Assembly: GCA_946186335.1 (NCBI GenBank)
Contig: CAMHMW010000016.1
Span: 1-19,161 of the forward strand
Direction of reading: 5' to 3'
Length of the DNA: 19,161 bases
From: an uncultured Candidatus Melainabacteria bacterium
GTDB taxonomy: Bacteria; Cyanobacteriota; Vampirovibrionia; Gastranaerophilales; Gastranaerophilaceae
Shown: one piece after another, positions 1 to 5,818 of the stretch
Position numbering within the stretch: position 1 is the stretch's first letter
How the letters are laid out: each line of letters starts with the position of its first letter
Made by a program: the position numbers and the translations under genes
The notes under the pieces: model-generated
Database searches by the model: none
What the model was told of the DNA's origin: nothing
What the model saw: the letters and a program-made list of their open reading frames with translations, nothing else

Positions 1-1
1 G

Positions 2-466
2 GTATCTAATGAGATTTTACGCCGTGCTGCCCAGAAAAATTCCCAATACACAAACTCTGCAACTGTTCAGCAGGTAAATTCCACTGCAAAACCGGTCGAA
101 CTCGGAATTGACTTATATCAGGGCAGAGTTGAAACAACAGTACAAAAACAAATTGCAATGAATAATTCTTTGCAGTTCCAGTTTAATCAGACAACATTAA
201 ATTCTATTCAATACTTAAATACTCAGGCTGCAATATCAAACAAAATTGACGGTAAATATATGCCGGCAGTAAATGAAGTTGTTACAGAAACCCAGAAAGC
301 GGCAGAAACAAACAACACTCATTTCATAAGTATATTCACATCAGCAGCCTCAAAAGACAGAGATGGTTCAAATCCGTTCTATAACGGTGAACTGCTCGCA
401 AATAATAAATCAACGGAAAAAGGCGAAAACAAAGAACTTGATTCTATGAAAAGTATCTTTGCTTAA
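2..466 (+). CDS. Hypothetical protein, 3' part only (5' end outside window)
   Basis: The reading frame is open from the first bases of the window to the TAA at 464-466, giving at least 154 residues. The ATG at 158 is therefore probably internal and the true start lies upstream. The visible protein is rich in Asn, Gln, Thr and Ser, with no recognisable catalytic motif, Cys cluster or long hydrophobic segment. Upstream of the internal Met it reads VSNEILRRAAQKN and later VELGIDLYQGRVETTVQKQ; the composition suggests a soluble or surface-exposed, low-complexity C-terminus. A strong intrinsic terminator follows about 55 bases after the stop, so this is the last gene of its transcript. I do not recognise the family and assign no function. 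Confidence 0.7.
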   Translation, partial: VSNEILRRAAQKNSQYTNSATVQQVNSTAKPVELGIDLYQGRVETTVQKQIAMNNSLQFQFNQTTLNSIQYLNTQAAISNKIDGKYMPAVNEVVTETQKAAETNNTHFISIFTSAASKDRDGSNPFYNGELLANNKSTEKGENKELDSMKSIFA

Positions 467-520
467 AGAATTTCTCAACGAAAAATAATTTCCTTCCTTT
501 TGTTTACAATTTTCCTTTTA

Positions 521-547
521 ATATCTCTGCAAAGAGATATTTTTTTT
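521..547 (+). terminator. Intrinsic terminator after the 5'-truncated gene
   Basis: A perfect 8-bp stem, ATATCTCT / AGAGATAT with a GCAA loop, is followed immediately by seven T residues. It lies 54 bases downstream of the stop at 466 on the same strand. Confidence 0.85.
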
Positions 548-562
548 GCTCCGGCTAAATTT

Positions 563-586
563 GTAGGTAGGGCATACTTGCCCAAC
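563..586 (-). repeat. Dispersed palindromic repeat, copy 1 (minus orientation)
   Basis: Read on the minus strand this is GTTGGGCAAGTATGCC followed by CTACCTAC. It matches the plus-strand copy at 4612-4635 at all but two positions and is related to the copy at 15353-15376. The core is an inverted repeat (GGGCA / TGCCC). All copies are intergenic. Confidence 0.75.
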
Positions 587-612
587 ACTCAACTAAAGTA
601 GGTTAAAAGTAC

Positions 613-683
613 CGTCATTCTCAGCGAAGCGAAGAATCTAAAATATAAAACAGATTCTTCGGGCTAAAGCCCTCTGAATGACG
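613..683. repeat. Imperfect inverted repeat, REP/MITE-like
   Basis: Outer arms CGTCATTC (613-620) and GAATGACG (676-683) are exact inverted repeats. Inner arms GAAGAATCT (631-639) and AGATTCTTC (652-660) are also exact, separated by a 12-base AT-rich loop. The whole can fold into one long interrupted hairpin. It encodes no protein I can see and sits between the terminators of two convergent genes. It is probably a non-autonomous repeat or an extragenic palindrome. Confidence 0.7.
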
Positions 684-700
684 TGGTTTTTAGATAGTAG

Positions 701-755
701 GGTGGGCAAAGCGTATGCGTGCCCACCACAAAATTGGTTGGGTTTTCAGTCCAAC
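701..755. repeat. Two further extragenic hairpins
   Basis: GGTGGGCA (701-708) pairs with TGCCCACC (720-727). A few bases on, GTTGG (737-741) pairs with CCAAC (751-755). With the elements at 563-586 and 613-683 they fill the gene-free stretch 467-820, in which I see no coding sequence. Confidence 0.55.
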
Positions 756-769
756 AGAAAAACTGCATT

Positions 770-800
770 AAAAAAGACGGAATTTTATTCCGCCTTTTTG
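770..800 (-). terminator. Terminator of the Gln-rich hypothetical gene
   Basis: Read on the minus strand, AAAAAGGCGGAAT, a short AAA loop and ATTCCGTC pair with one G-U wobble and run into a T tract (complement of the A run at 770-775). It lies about 20 bases beyond the stop of the minus-strand gene at 821. Confidence 0.75.
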
Positions 801-820
801 CCGGTTAAGTTAAGTTATAG

Positions 821-1438
821 TTAGGACTGACGTCCGTTGAGGAAATTCTGTATAATTTCTGTCTGATTTTGTTGTTGTGTTTGAGTTTGTTCTGTTTGTG
901 CTTTTGCTTTTTTAGCATCTATGCAACTATCCAAAAGCATACCCATACCTAAACCGACAACACCGAATATCGGACATGCTACGGCTAATTCTTTTAATTT
1001 AAACAATTCTTTAAAACTGCCGCCTTTTAATAATTTGAATGCTTTTGGAACAAGCGGGGCAACCAGACCTGTTGCTGCACCCAAAATTTTTGCTATATTT
1101 GAACCTTTTGGTTCTTCTTCTGTTGTTGTCTGAGCCTGTGTCTTTTCAGCCTGCTGACCTTCAAATGATGTTTGAGCAGGCTGCTGAACTTCTGTCTGTG
1201 TTGTTTGTGCGGGAATTTGTGCGGTTGGCTGTTCCTGTTGCTGAGCCTGATTTAAAGCGGTTGCAATTTGACCGAAATTTAATCCCTGCATCATAATATC
1301 GTTTGAATAATCATTCGTGGGAGTTGACGAATAATTAGAAAATAAACTGCCTGAATTTGTAGTAGTCTGTGCATTGGTTGAAACCGCCTGAGGCATTGCA
1401 GCAGCTACTGATGTGTTTAATCCTACCTGTGAAACCAT
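821..1438 (-). CDS. Gln/Thr-rich hypothetical protein with a C-terminal hydrophobic segment
   Basis: A 205-aa protein of no family I recognise. Residues 1-110 are low-complexity and dominated by Gln, Thr, Ser and Ala (for example QAQQQEQPTAQIPAQTTQ), so probably disordered. Residues 110-170 carry hydrophobic stretches, IAKILGAATGLVAPLVP and then VACPIFGVVGLGMGMLL. The second could span or insert in a membrane. The tail is again Lys/Gln-rich. There is no N-terminal signal peptide. The ATG at 1438 is preceded by a good ribosome site (AGGAAAGG, about 8 bases upstream). A terminator follows the stop, so the gene is monocistronic. A duplicated 10-mer, CTTAACCTTT on the plus strand (1441-1450 and 1472-1481), lies in its leader. 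Confidence 0.75.
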   Translation of the reverse strand: MVSQVGLNTSVAAAMPQAVSTNAQTTTNSGSLFSNYSSTPTNDYSNDIMMQGLNFGQIATALNQAQQQEQPTAQIPAQTTQTEVQQPAQTSFEGQQAEKTQAQTTTEEEPKGSNIAKILGAATGLVAPLVPKAFKLLKGGSFKELFKLKELAVACPIFGVVGLGMGMLLDSCIDAKKAKAQTEQTQTQQQNQTEIIQNFLNGRQS

Positions 1439-1535
1439 AACTTAACCTTTCCTAATAAAAAATAACCTAACCTTAACCTTTAACCATATATATAAAGTAT
1501 TTTTTTTCAATGAAATTGCGGAAAATAAAATTTTC

Positions 1536-1571
1536 TTTACATTCAGCAACAATTTGTGATATACCAGTTGT
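1536..1571 (+). promoter_or_regulatory. Candidate promoter of the CHR operon, possibly leaderless
   Basis: TTTACA at 1536-1541 is followed after 18 bases by TATACC at 1560-1565, six bases before the ATG at 1572. There is no Shine-Dalgarno sequence in the interval. The -10 match is only partial (four of six), so this is the weaker kind of example of the -10/ATG arrangement seen elsewhere in the window. Confidence 0.4.
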
Positions 1572-2117
1572 ATGGAGAAGAATTTTTACGGGGTATTCAA
1601 AACTTTTTTCAAGGTCGGAACACTTCTGCTGGGGGGCGGATATGTTATTTTACCTCTGTTAACAAGTGAACTTGTTGACAAAAAAGGGTGGCTGACATCT
1701 GAGGAACTTGTGGAATATTATGCAATAAGTTCATCTCTGCCCGGAGTTATTGCGGTAAATACAGCAGTATTTACGGGACACAGGCTTTTGGGTTTAAAGG
1801 GTGCTGTTGCAGGTATATGCGGAATGATTATGCCTGCCTTTATTGCAATAATTGTTCTTGCTTCAATTTTTAATGAAATTACGGGCTATATGAGTGTAAA
1901 AAATATATTTTGGGGTGTCGGAATCGGGGTTATAACTCTTTTATTTCTGGCAGTCAGGGAAATGTGGCAAAAATCGGTTAACGATACATTTTCTGCAATT
2001 ATATATGCAGTGTGTCTTGTTTTGGCATTGTGGGGTAAAATACCGCTTGCTTTAATTATAATAGGGGCATTGATTTGCGGAATATTACATCAGGTATGGA
2101 GAAAAGAAAATGATTAA
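1572..2117 (+). CDS. CHR-domain (chromate transporter family) membrane protein, first subunit
   Basis: A 181-aa polytopic membrane protein of the chromate ion transporter (ChrA/CHR) family, in the short single-domain form. Family signatures are visible: FKVGTLLLGGGYVILPLL near residues 11-28, a KKGWLTSEELVEYYAIS segment, and SLPGVIAVNTAVFTGHRLLG followed by a Gly-rich helix and the MPAF turn. About five or six hydrophobic segments follow. Short CHR proteins usually occur as adjacent pairs thought to assemble as heterodimers, and here the second subunit overlaps by eight bases. Family members export chromate, but in an anaerobe the real substrate may be another anion. The start lacks a ribosome site and lies six bases after a possible -10 box. 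Confidence 0.88.
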   Translation: MEKNFYGVFKTFFKVGTLLLGGGYVILPLLTSELVDKKGWLTSEELVEYYAISSSLPGVIAVNTAVFTGHRLLGLKGAVAGICGMIMPAFIAIIVLASIFNEITGYMSVKNIFWGVGIGVITLLFLAVREMWQKSVNDTFSAIIYAVCLVLALWGKIPLALIIIGALICGILHQVWRKEND

Positions 2118-2652
2118 AATGTTTTTAAATCTGTTTTTTCAATTTTTTCATATCGGAGTATTTTCCTTTGGGGGCGGATATGCAACCTTACCTTTCTTAT
2201 ACGATATTGCAGAAAAATTTCACTGGTATACAACATCTGAATTAACAAATATGCTTGCTGTTTCCTCAATTACCCCCGGACCTGTCGGGATTAATGTTGC
2301 AACTTATGCAGGATTTACAACCTCGGGAATTTTTGGGGCTTTTGTTGCCACAGGTGCAATAATTTTACCATCTCTGATTATTTCAACAATCGTTTTTAAA
2401 ATTATTGATAAATTCAAAACAAACAAATTTGTAAAAGGTGCAATCAGTGCATTAAAGTCTGCTGGTTGTGCGCTTTTATCCGCTGTCGGAATAAAACTTT
2501 TATTCACTTCAAATCTGCATTTAATAGGTACTATAATACTTGTAATTCTTATCGGCACATCATTTAAAAAGAAGTTTGACCCGATATTTTATTTGGGTGT
2601 TACGGCATTTCTCGGGTTAATCTTGGGGCATATGCACTTAATCGGAGTTTAA
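2110..2652 (+). CDS. CHR-domain (chromate transporter family) membrane protein, second subunit
   Basis: A 180-aa partner of the preceding gene, with the same architecture: FFHIGVFSFGGGYATLPFL near residues 12-30, the HWYTTSELTNMLAVSSITPGP segment with the conserved PGP (VGINVATYAGF follows), a Gly-rich helix, then hydrophobic helices to the C-terminus. The ATG at 2110 overlaps the stop of the first subunit (ATGATTAA) and has its own GGAG eight bases upstream, so coupled translation in a 1:1 ratio is likely. The 3' end overlaps the convergent prmC by 15 bases (2638-2652), with no room for a conventional terminator. Transport substrate is inferred from the family only. Confidence 0.88.
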   Translation: MIKMFLNLFFQFFHIGVFSFGGGYATLPFLYDIAEKFHWYTTSELTNMLAVSSITPGPVGINVATYAGFTTSGIFGAFVATGAIILPSLIISTIVFKIIDKFKTNKFVKGAISALKSAGCALLSAVGIKLLFTSNLHLIGTIILVILIGTSFKKKFDPIFYLGVTAFLGLILGHMHLIGV

Positions 2653-3480
2653 GCAGCCCCAGATAACTCTGTCAATTCCCGCAAGGTCTTTTAATACCTT
2701 AATATTATCAAACCCTGCCGCTGCCATTATTTGAGCCACATCTTTACTCTGTTCCAACCCCAGTTCAAACATCAAATATCCGCCGTTGTTCAGGAATTTT
2801 GGTGCTTTTTCGGAAATTTTTTCGTAAAATTCCAGACCTTTTTCATCTTTTGTAAAAAGTGCCAAAGACGGTTCAAACGAAACCTCTTTTTGAATTTCTT
2901 TTTTGTATTTCGGTGCAACGTAGGGCGGATTTGAAACTATCATATCAAACTTTTCATCTTCTCTTATTTTTTCAAATAAGTCGGATTTTCTGAAAGTTGC
3001 CCTGTTAAAAAGTTCGAGCTTTTCCATATTTTCAAATGCCACATGCAGGGCATCCGTTGAAACATCAACTCCCATAACTGTTGCATCCGTATTTTTTGCA
3101 ACCATACAGGCAATACATCCGCTTCCCGTACACATATCCATAACTATTTTAAAGTTATTTTCTTTTATAATTTCAACTGCCTGCCTTACCAAAAGTTCCG
3201 TTTCATCACGGGGGATAAGAACAGACGGGTTTACAATAAATTTTTCACCCATAAAATCTGCCAGACCTGTAATATACTGAATGGGCTGCCTTGTTTTTGC
3301 CCGATATTGTGCTTTTTCTTCCACAACTTTCAGCATTTCATCAGTTAATTTTTTGCCTGTAATAATATCTATAGTTGAATAATTTGCAAAATGTTCAAGC
3401 AAAAGTTTTACCTCAACGTTTGCCTCATTTTCTTCAATTCCTGCATCGGTCAGAATTTTCACAATATCCTGAATTAACAT
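2638..3480 (-). CDS. prmC: Peptide chain release factor N5-glutamine methyltransferase (PrmC/HemK)
   Basis: PrmC uses S-adenosylmethionine to methylate the Gln of the GGQ motif in release factors RF1/RF2, raising termination efficiency in the cytoplasm. The 280-aa length is typical. An N-terminal helical domain (about 1-85) contains the canonical RQPIQYITGLADFMG segment, followed by VLIPRDETELLV (88-99). The Rossmann-fold SAM site reads MDMCTGSGCIA (about 114-124), and the catalytic substrate-binding motif NPPY is at 184-187. The start ATG overlaps the stop of the upstream 171-aa gene (ATGTTAA, seven bases), which implies translational coupling. Its usual partner prfA is not in the window. 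The 3' end overlaps the CHR gene on the other strand. Confidence 0.95.
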   Translation of the reverse strand: MLIQDIVKILTDAGIEENEANVEVKLLLEHFANYSTIDIITGKKLTDEMLKVVEEKAQYRAKTRQPIQYITGLADFMGEKFIVNPSVLIPRDETELLVRQAVEIIKENNFKIVMDMCTGSGCIACMVAKNTDATVMGVDVSTDALHVAFENMEKLELFNRATFRKSDLFEKIREDEKFDMIVSNPPYVAPKYKKEIQKEVSFEPSLALFTKDEKGLEFYEKISEKAPKFLNNGGYLMFELGLEQSKDVAQIMAAAGFDNIKVLKDLAGIDRVIWGCLNSD

Positions 3481-3989
3481 TCGCCGTCCTCCTGTTCGGG
3501 GATATAATTCGGGGCGTGTTCCGTGATAATTTTATCAATAGCATCTCTTGCTTCAAGTTTTGAGGTCAGTTCAACTTTTTCTATATTATATTTTTTGCAA
3601 AGTCTGTCATAATAATATAGTTGTTTTTTTGTCGGAGGAGTTTTGGACATTTTGACCTCCTGCAAAAATTTACGCTTTTTCTTTTCAAATTCTTTATTTG
3701 CCTCAATTATCGGACGCTGCTTTTCCTTGTAATCGTAATATTTTCTGCACTCTGTAAGATATTTCATTGTGTCTGTTTTAAAAGTCTCATCGTCCAGTTT
3801 TTCGGATAAAAACTCAAATTTTGAACAGTTAAGTTCAAGATAATATTTTTCATCAGCCGCAAAACTTTCCCAGATTTCGTCAGCGCTGACCCCTTGCGAT
3901 TTTTTTACCAATGCTCTGAGATAATTGCACAGGGACGATTTTTGGTTTTTCGTCAAGTCCGGATATATCTGTTTTTTCACTTCGTACAT
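3474..3989 (-). CDS. Uncharacterised 171-aa charged protein coupled to prmC
   Basis: A soluble, Lys/Glu-rich protein with no signal peptide or membrane segment. The first two thirds look helical (KNQKSSLCNYLRALVKK, a long EANKEFEKKKRKFLQEVKM helix). The end, TPPTKKQLYYYDRLCKKYN then LTSKLEARDAIDKII (about 118-158), resembles the short helical module (TxKQLxYIxxLC... LTxxEAxxxID) found in several uncharacterised bacterial and phage proteins, often at C-termini. The function is not known to me. It precedes prmC and overlaps it by seven bases, so it is probably co-expressed with it. There is no Shine-Dalgarno sequence. A well-formed promoter ends six bases before the ATG. Confidence 0.75.
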   Translation of the reverse strand: MYEVKKQIYPDLTKNQKSSLCNYLRALVKKSQGVSADEIWESFAADEKYYLELNCSKFEFLSEKLDDETFKTDTMKYLTECRKYYDYKEKQRPIIEANKEFEKKKRKFLQEVKMSKTPPTKKQLYYYDRLCKKYNIEKVELTSKLEARDAIDKIITEHAPNYIPEQEDGEC

Positions 3990-4024
3990 AAAACTAATTT
4001 ATGGCAAATGAAAAAATTTTTCAA
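3990..4024 (-). promoter_or_regulatory. Leaderless-type promoter of the 171-aa/prmC operon
   Basis: On the minus strand TTGAAA (complement of 4019-4024), a 17-base spacer, TAAATT (complement of 3996-4001) and six bases lead to the ATG at 3989. The predicted transcription start coincides with the A of the start codon, and there is no Shine-Dalgarno sequence. Confidence 0.6.
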
Positions 4025-4127
4025 GACAATCCTGTAAATAGTGAATTTAAGACTGCTTCTGTAAAGTTATGTAACAAATATATACTTTTTATATAAAATT
4101 ATGCAATTTTAAGATTAAAAAATTGTT

Positions 4128-4133
4128 TATAAT
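4128..4133 (+). promoter_or_regulatory. -10 box upstream of the 61-aa gene
   Basis: A perfect TATAAT lies 25 bases before the ATG at 4159. No convincing -35 is seen at the expected distance. The transcript would begin near 4140 and carry GAGGT (4142-4146) as a rather distant ribosome site. Confidence 0.5.
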
Positions 4134-4158
4134 AATGTAACGAGGTACAATCTTTATC

Positions 4159-4344
4159 ATGGATGAGAAGACTGAACAAAACTTAAGAGTGATAAAAGAC
4201 AATTCTCAAGAGATGAGAGGAACAGAAGTTGTTGAACAACATCAGTCGTCCTTCCAGACGAATCCTATTGTACGAAAGCTGATGGACTTTAGCGTTGCTA
4301 ACAAAACCAGAAGATTTTCAGTTAGAGATTTGTTTAAACGATAG
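4159..4344 (+). CDS. Small hypothetical protein, 61 aa
   Basis: A short hydrophilic protein, unrecognised. It starts MDEKTEQNLRVIKDNSQEM and ends with the basic, amphipathic tail NKTRRFSVRDLFKR. Reality is supported by a perfect TATAAT upstream, a GAGGT ribosome site (although 12 bases from the ATG) and a strong hairpin terminator about 105 bases after the stop. Its C-terminus has the pattern [VI]-x-[DE]-L-[FI]-[KR]-[KR], also present at the end of the 58-aa protein at 16252-16428. The similarity is short and may be chance. No transmembrane or metal motif is visible. Confidence 0.65.
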   Translation: MDEKTEQNLRVIKDNSQEMRGTEVVEQHQSSFQTNPIVRKLMDFSVANKTRRFSVRDLFKR

Positions 4345-4376
4345 ACTCGCGTAGCACGGCTTTATGAGGGTCGACA

Positions 4377-4394
4377 CGTACATAAATTTGTACG
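4377..4394 (+). other. Small hairpin in the 3' region of the 61-aa gene transcript
   Basis: CGTACA (4377-4382) and TGTACG (4389-4394) form a perfect 6-bp stem with the loop TAAATT. It lies between the stop at 4344 and the terminator at 4450, so the message has a roughly 100-base structured 3' untranslated part. The rest of the gene-free stretch 4345-4672 holds the terminator, a possible promoter and one copy of the dispersed palindrome, with no convincing coding sequence. Confidence 0.35.
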
Positions 4395-4449
4395 GTTTGT
4401 GAGGAGTTCAACGGATTTTACTTCGTTACACTTTTTATATAGATATAAG

Positions 4450-4483
4450 AACCGCCATACCGAAGGTATGGCGGTTGAATTTT
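4450..4483 (+). terminator. Strong hairpin terminator after the 61-aa gene
   Basis: A perfect 12-bp stem, AACCGCCATACC / GGTATGGCGGTT with a GAA loop, is followed by GAATTTTG. The T run is short, but the hairpin is the most stable in this part of the window. Confidence 0.75.
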
Positions 4484-4509
4484 GAATAAATATCTATGCA
4501 TATTATAAT
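4481..4509 (+). promoter_or_regulatory. Possible orphan promoter
   Basis: TTTGAA at 4481-4486 with a 17-base spacer to a perfect TATAAT at 4504-4509. No open reading frame follows on the plus strand before the convergent HNH gene, so it would give a short non-coding or antisense RNA. In an AT-rich spacer such matches can be chance. Confidence 0.25.
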
Positions 4510-4611
4510 AGAACAACTGGTAGTGTATTGTGAAGTAAGTGGGTTGTGTGAAATCCGGAAAGTGACTTTTCTTGTACTTTCATTGCACAATTTTTGCACT
4601 CAAAAGTTATT

Positions 4612-4635
4612 GTTGGGCAGGTATGCCCAACCTAC
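4612..4635 (+). repeat. Dispersed palindromic repeat, copy 2
   Basis: GTTGGGCAGGTATGCCCAAC followed by CTAC. An 8-bp perfect stem (GTTGGGCA / TGCCCAAC) with a GGTA loop. Copies at 563-586 (inverted) and 15353-15376 share the same core. Here it lies just beyond the 3' end of the HNH gene and could also act as its 3' hairpin. Confidence 0.8.
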
Positions 4636-4672
4636 AATTTTATATATTACATAAGTGATAGCTTTATAAAAA

Positions 4673-5227
4673 TTATTTAATTTTTCTTATCTTTTTAAGT
4701 TCTGTAATCAATGAAATATTATTAGTATAAATTTCATTATCGTTTAGTAAAATATGGGCTAGAGAATGACAGGTTGGACAAAGTGTAATTAAATCTTCAA
4801 TTTTAATTTCATATTCTTCATTTTGATTTGATAGGGGAACTAAATGATGTGCTTGAACTATTTTTTCATAATATGAAAATCCACATGCTTGACAAGTGTA
4901 GTTATCTCTTTGTTTTGCAAGTTTTACTATTTCTTGATTGCGTTCTCTCTGTAAAATAGTTCTTTCAATTATCTGACCTTCATAAAATTCCTTTTCATTA
5001 AAGTTAGTTTTAATATTTTCTTGTACTTCGTTACTATTATTCAATTCGGATTCTATATTAACTTTTTTTGTTGCACTATTATCAATTTTGTTATCTTGTT
5101 TGGAGATATTATCACTATCTAATTTTCCATTTAGATAATCAATTAATTTATTATATGCACCCGTTTCAAGTGATTCTTTTACCTCTTGTTTAATTTGCCT
5201 AACGATCTCTTTATTAACATTTAACAT
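4673..5227 (-). CDS. HNH endonuclease (zinc-ribbon HNH domain), possibly the 3' part of a split gene
   Basis: A 184-aa protein. Residues 1-90 are charged and Asn/Lys-rich, probably helical then disordered. Residues 95-165 form an HNH nuclease core: CQAC (112-115), AHHLVPL with the catalytic His pair (127-128), and CPTCHSLAH (150-158), giving four zinc-binding cysteines. Such domains cut DNA in restriction, defence or mobile-element proteins. The ATG at 5227 overlaps the stop of the upstream 112-frame ORF (ATGTTAA) and has no ribosome site; the preceding bases CTCCCTCC are the opposite of one. The frame stays open upstream to 5278 and reads SSIDFSENKLPPKFD directly into Met1, so the pair may be one frameshifted gene. 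The locus is visibly more AT-rich than its neighbours, suggesting transfer. Confidence 0.8.
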   Translation of the reverse strand: MLNVNKEIVRQIKQEVKESLETGAYNKLIDYLNGKLDSDNISKQDNKIDNSATKKVNIESELNNSNEVQENIKTNFNEKEFYEGQIIERTILQRERNQEIVKLAKQRDNYTCQACGFSYYEKIVQAHHLVPLSNQNEEYEIKIEDLITLCPTCHSLAHILLNDNEIYTNNISLITELKKIRKIK

Positions 5228-5535
5228 ATCAAATTTAGGAGGGAGTTTATTTTCACTGAAATCAATGGAAGACCAAGTTTATCACAAAGCCACGAAATTT
5301 CACCCGCATAAGTTCCGACATCTAATGTTGCAACATTTTTCTTGATTTTGATATTTGGATCAAAACGCATATGATAACGAATATAACAGTTGTACTTCTT
5401 TTCTATATTGTTTGACACCTCTTTATATTGATATATTTGATAAGGCGTTCCCGATAATAATAAATTAGCAATCATTTTTGATTGAATAGGAATTATATTA
5501 TCATCTTCACATTTTATTAAATCTTTTATTTCCAT
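5221..5535 (-). CDS. N-terminal partner ORF of the HNH locus
   Basis: I take the ATG at 5535, giving about 104 residues starting MEIKDLIKCEDDN. A TTG start at 5559 is possible but would lie between the -35 and -10 boxes. No catalytic motif is visible. The C-terminal part KNVATLDVGTYAGEISWLCDKLG has the look of the small domain preceding HNH cores in some larger HNH proteins (my recollection, not checked). The ORF ends abruptly in LLNLIC just where the HNH frame becomes open. Either this is a translationally coupled two-subunit system, or one gene of roughly 290-300 codons broken by a single frameshift between 5228 and 5278. Strong promoter directly upstream; no ribosome site. Confidence 0.6.
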   Translation of the reverse strand: MEIKDLIKCEDDNIIPIQSKMIANLLLSGTPYQIYQYKEVSNNIEKKYNCYIRYHMRFDPNIKIKKNVATLDVGTYAGEISWLCDKLGLPLISVKINSLLNLIC

Positions 5536-5571
5536 ATTGATATTATATATAAAAATCAAATTGTTTTACAA
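5536..5571 (-). promoter_or_regulatory. Leaderless-type promoter of the HNH locus
   Basis: On the minus strand TTGTAA (complement of 5566-5571), an 18-base spacer, a perfect TATAAT (complement of 5542-5547) and six bases lead to the ATG at 5535. The predicted transcription start is the start codon itself. Confidence 0.6.
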
Positions 5572-5612
5572 ATTCCACAAAATTTTTTGCAAATATTCCG
5601 CAAATCTTTCCG

Positions 5613-5664
5613 CATGTTTTTCGCAAACATGAGCAAGTATGTAGGTCGGTTTTACTAAACCGAC
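5613..5664. repeat. Two adjacent perfect hairpins
   Basis: CATGTTT / AAACATG (5613-5619 and 5625-5631) and GTCGGTTT / AAACCGAC (5645-5652 and 5657-5664) are perfect inverted repeats. The second is preceded by GTAG, like the repeat family at 563 and 4612. They lie between the HNH promoter and the tRNA terminator. Confidence 0.5.
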
Positions 5665-5672
5665 AGAGAACT

Positions 5673-5700
5673 AAAAAAGCCGACATGTTGTCGGCTTTTT
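5673..5700 (-). terminator. Terminator of tRNA-Ser, bidirectional in form
   Basis: AAAAAAGCCGAC, an ATGTT loop and GTCGGCTTTTT form a perfect stem flanked by A and T runs. It works as an intrinsic terminator on either strand. On the minus strand it begins directly after the tRNA 3' end. Confidence 0.85.
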
Positions 5701-5703
5701 AAA

Positions 5704-5793
5704 TGGAGGAGGAATAGGGATTCGAACCCTAGGTACGCTCGCACGTACGACGGTTTTCAAGACCGCTCCGATCAACCACTCCGGCATTCCTCC
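5704..5793 (-). tRNA. tRNA-Ser (anticodon UGA)
   Basis: Read on the minus strand the gene folds as a class II tRNA. The acceptor stem is GGAGGAA / TTCCTCC. The D arm has CCG / CGG around AGTGGTTGAT. The anticodon loop CTTGAAA carries TGA on a 5-bp stem (GCGGT / ACCGT). The long variable arm has a GTACG / CGTAC stem, and the T arm is TAGGG, loop TTCGAAT, CCCTA. The CCA end is encoded (complement of 5704-5706). The base before CCA is T rather than the G usual at position 73 of serine tRNAs. It decodes UCA and, by wobble, other UCN codons. Its own promoter and terminator flank it. Confidence 0.95.
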
Positions 5794-5818
5794 GTACGAT
5801 TGTTTCAGATATACCTAC

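Noticed and set aside
1441..1481. Duplicated CTTAACCTTT in the leader of the Gln-rich gene as an operator
   Set aside because: One copy coincides with the ribosome site, and the surrounding sequence is low-complexity AACCT repetition, so the duplication may be trivial.
4001..4096. 31-codon plus-strand frame starting ATG GCA AAT GAA
   Set aside because: It has no ribosome site or promoter of its own and lies across the promoter of the divergent 171-aa gene. Its composition is not distinct from random AT-rich sequence.
4377..4440. Riboswitch or attenuator after the 61-aa gene
   Set aside because: Only one short hairpin is visible, no conserved riboswitch core is recognised, and no downstream gene on the same strand would be controlled.
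5585..5664. CRISPR-like array upstream of the HNH locus
   Set aside because: The repeat unit is about 12 bases without constant spacers, and no cas genes are present.
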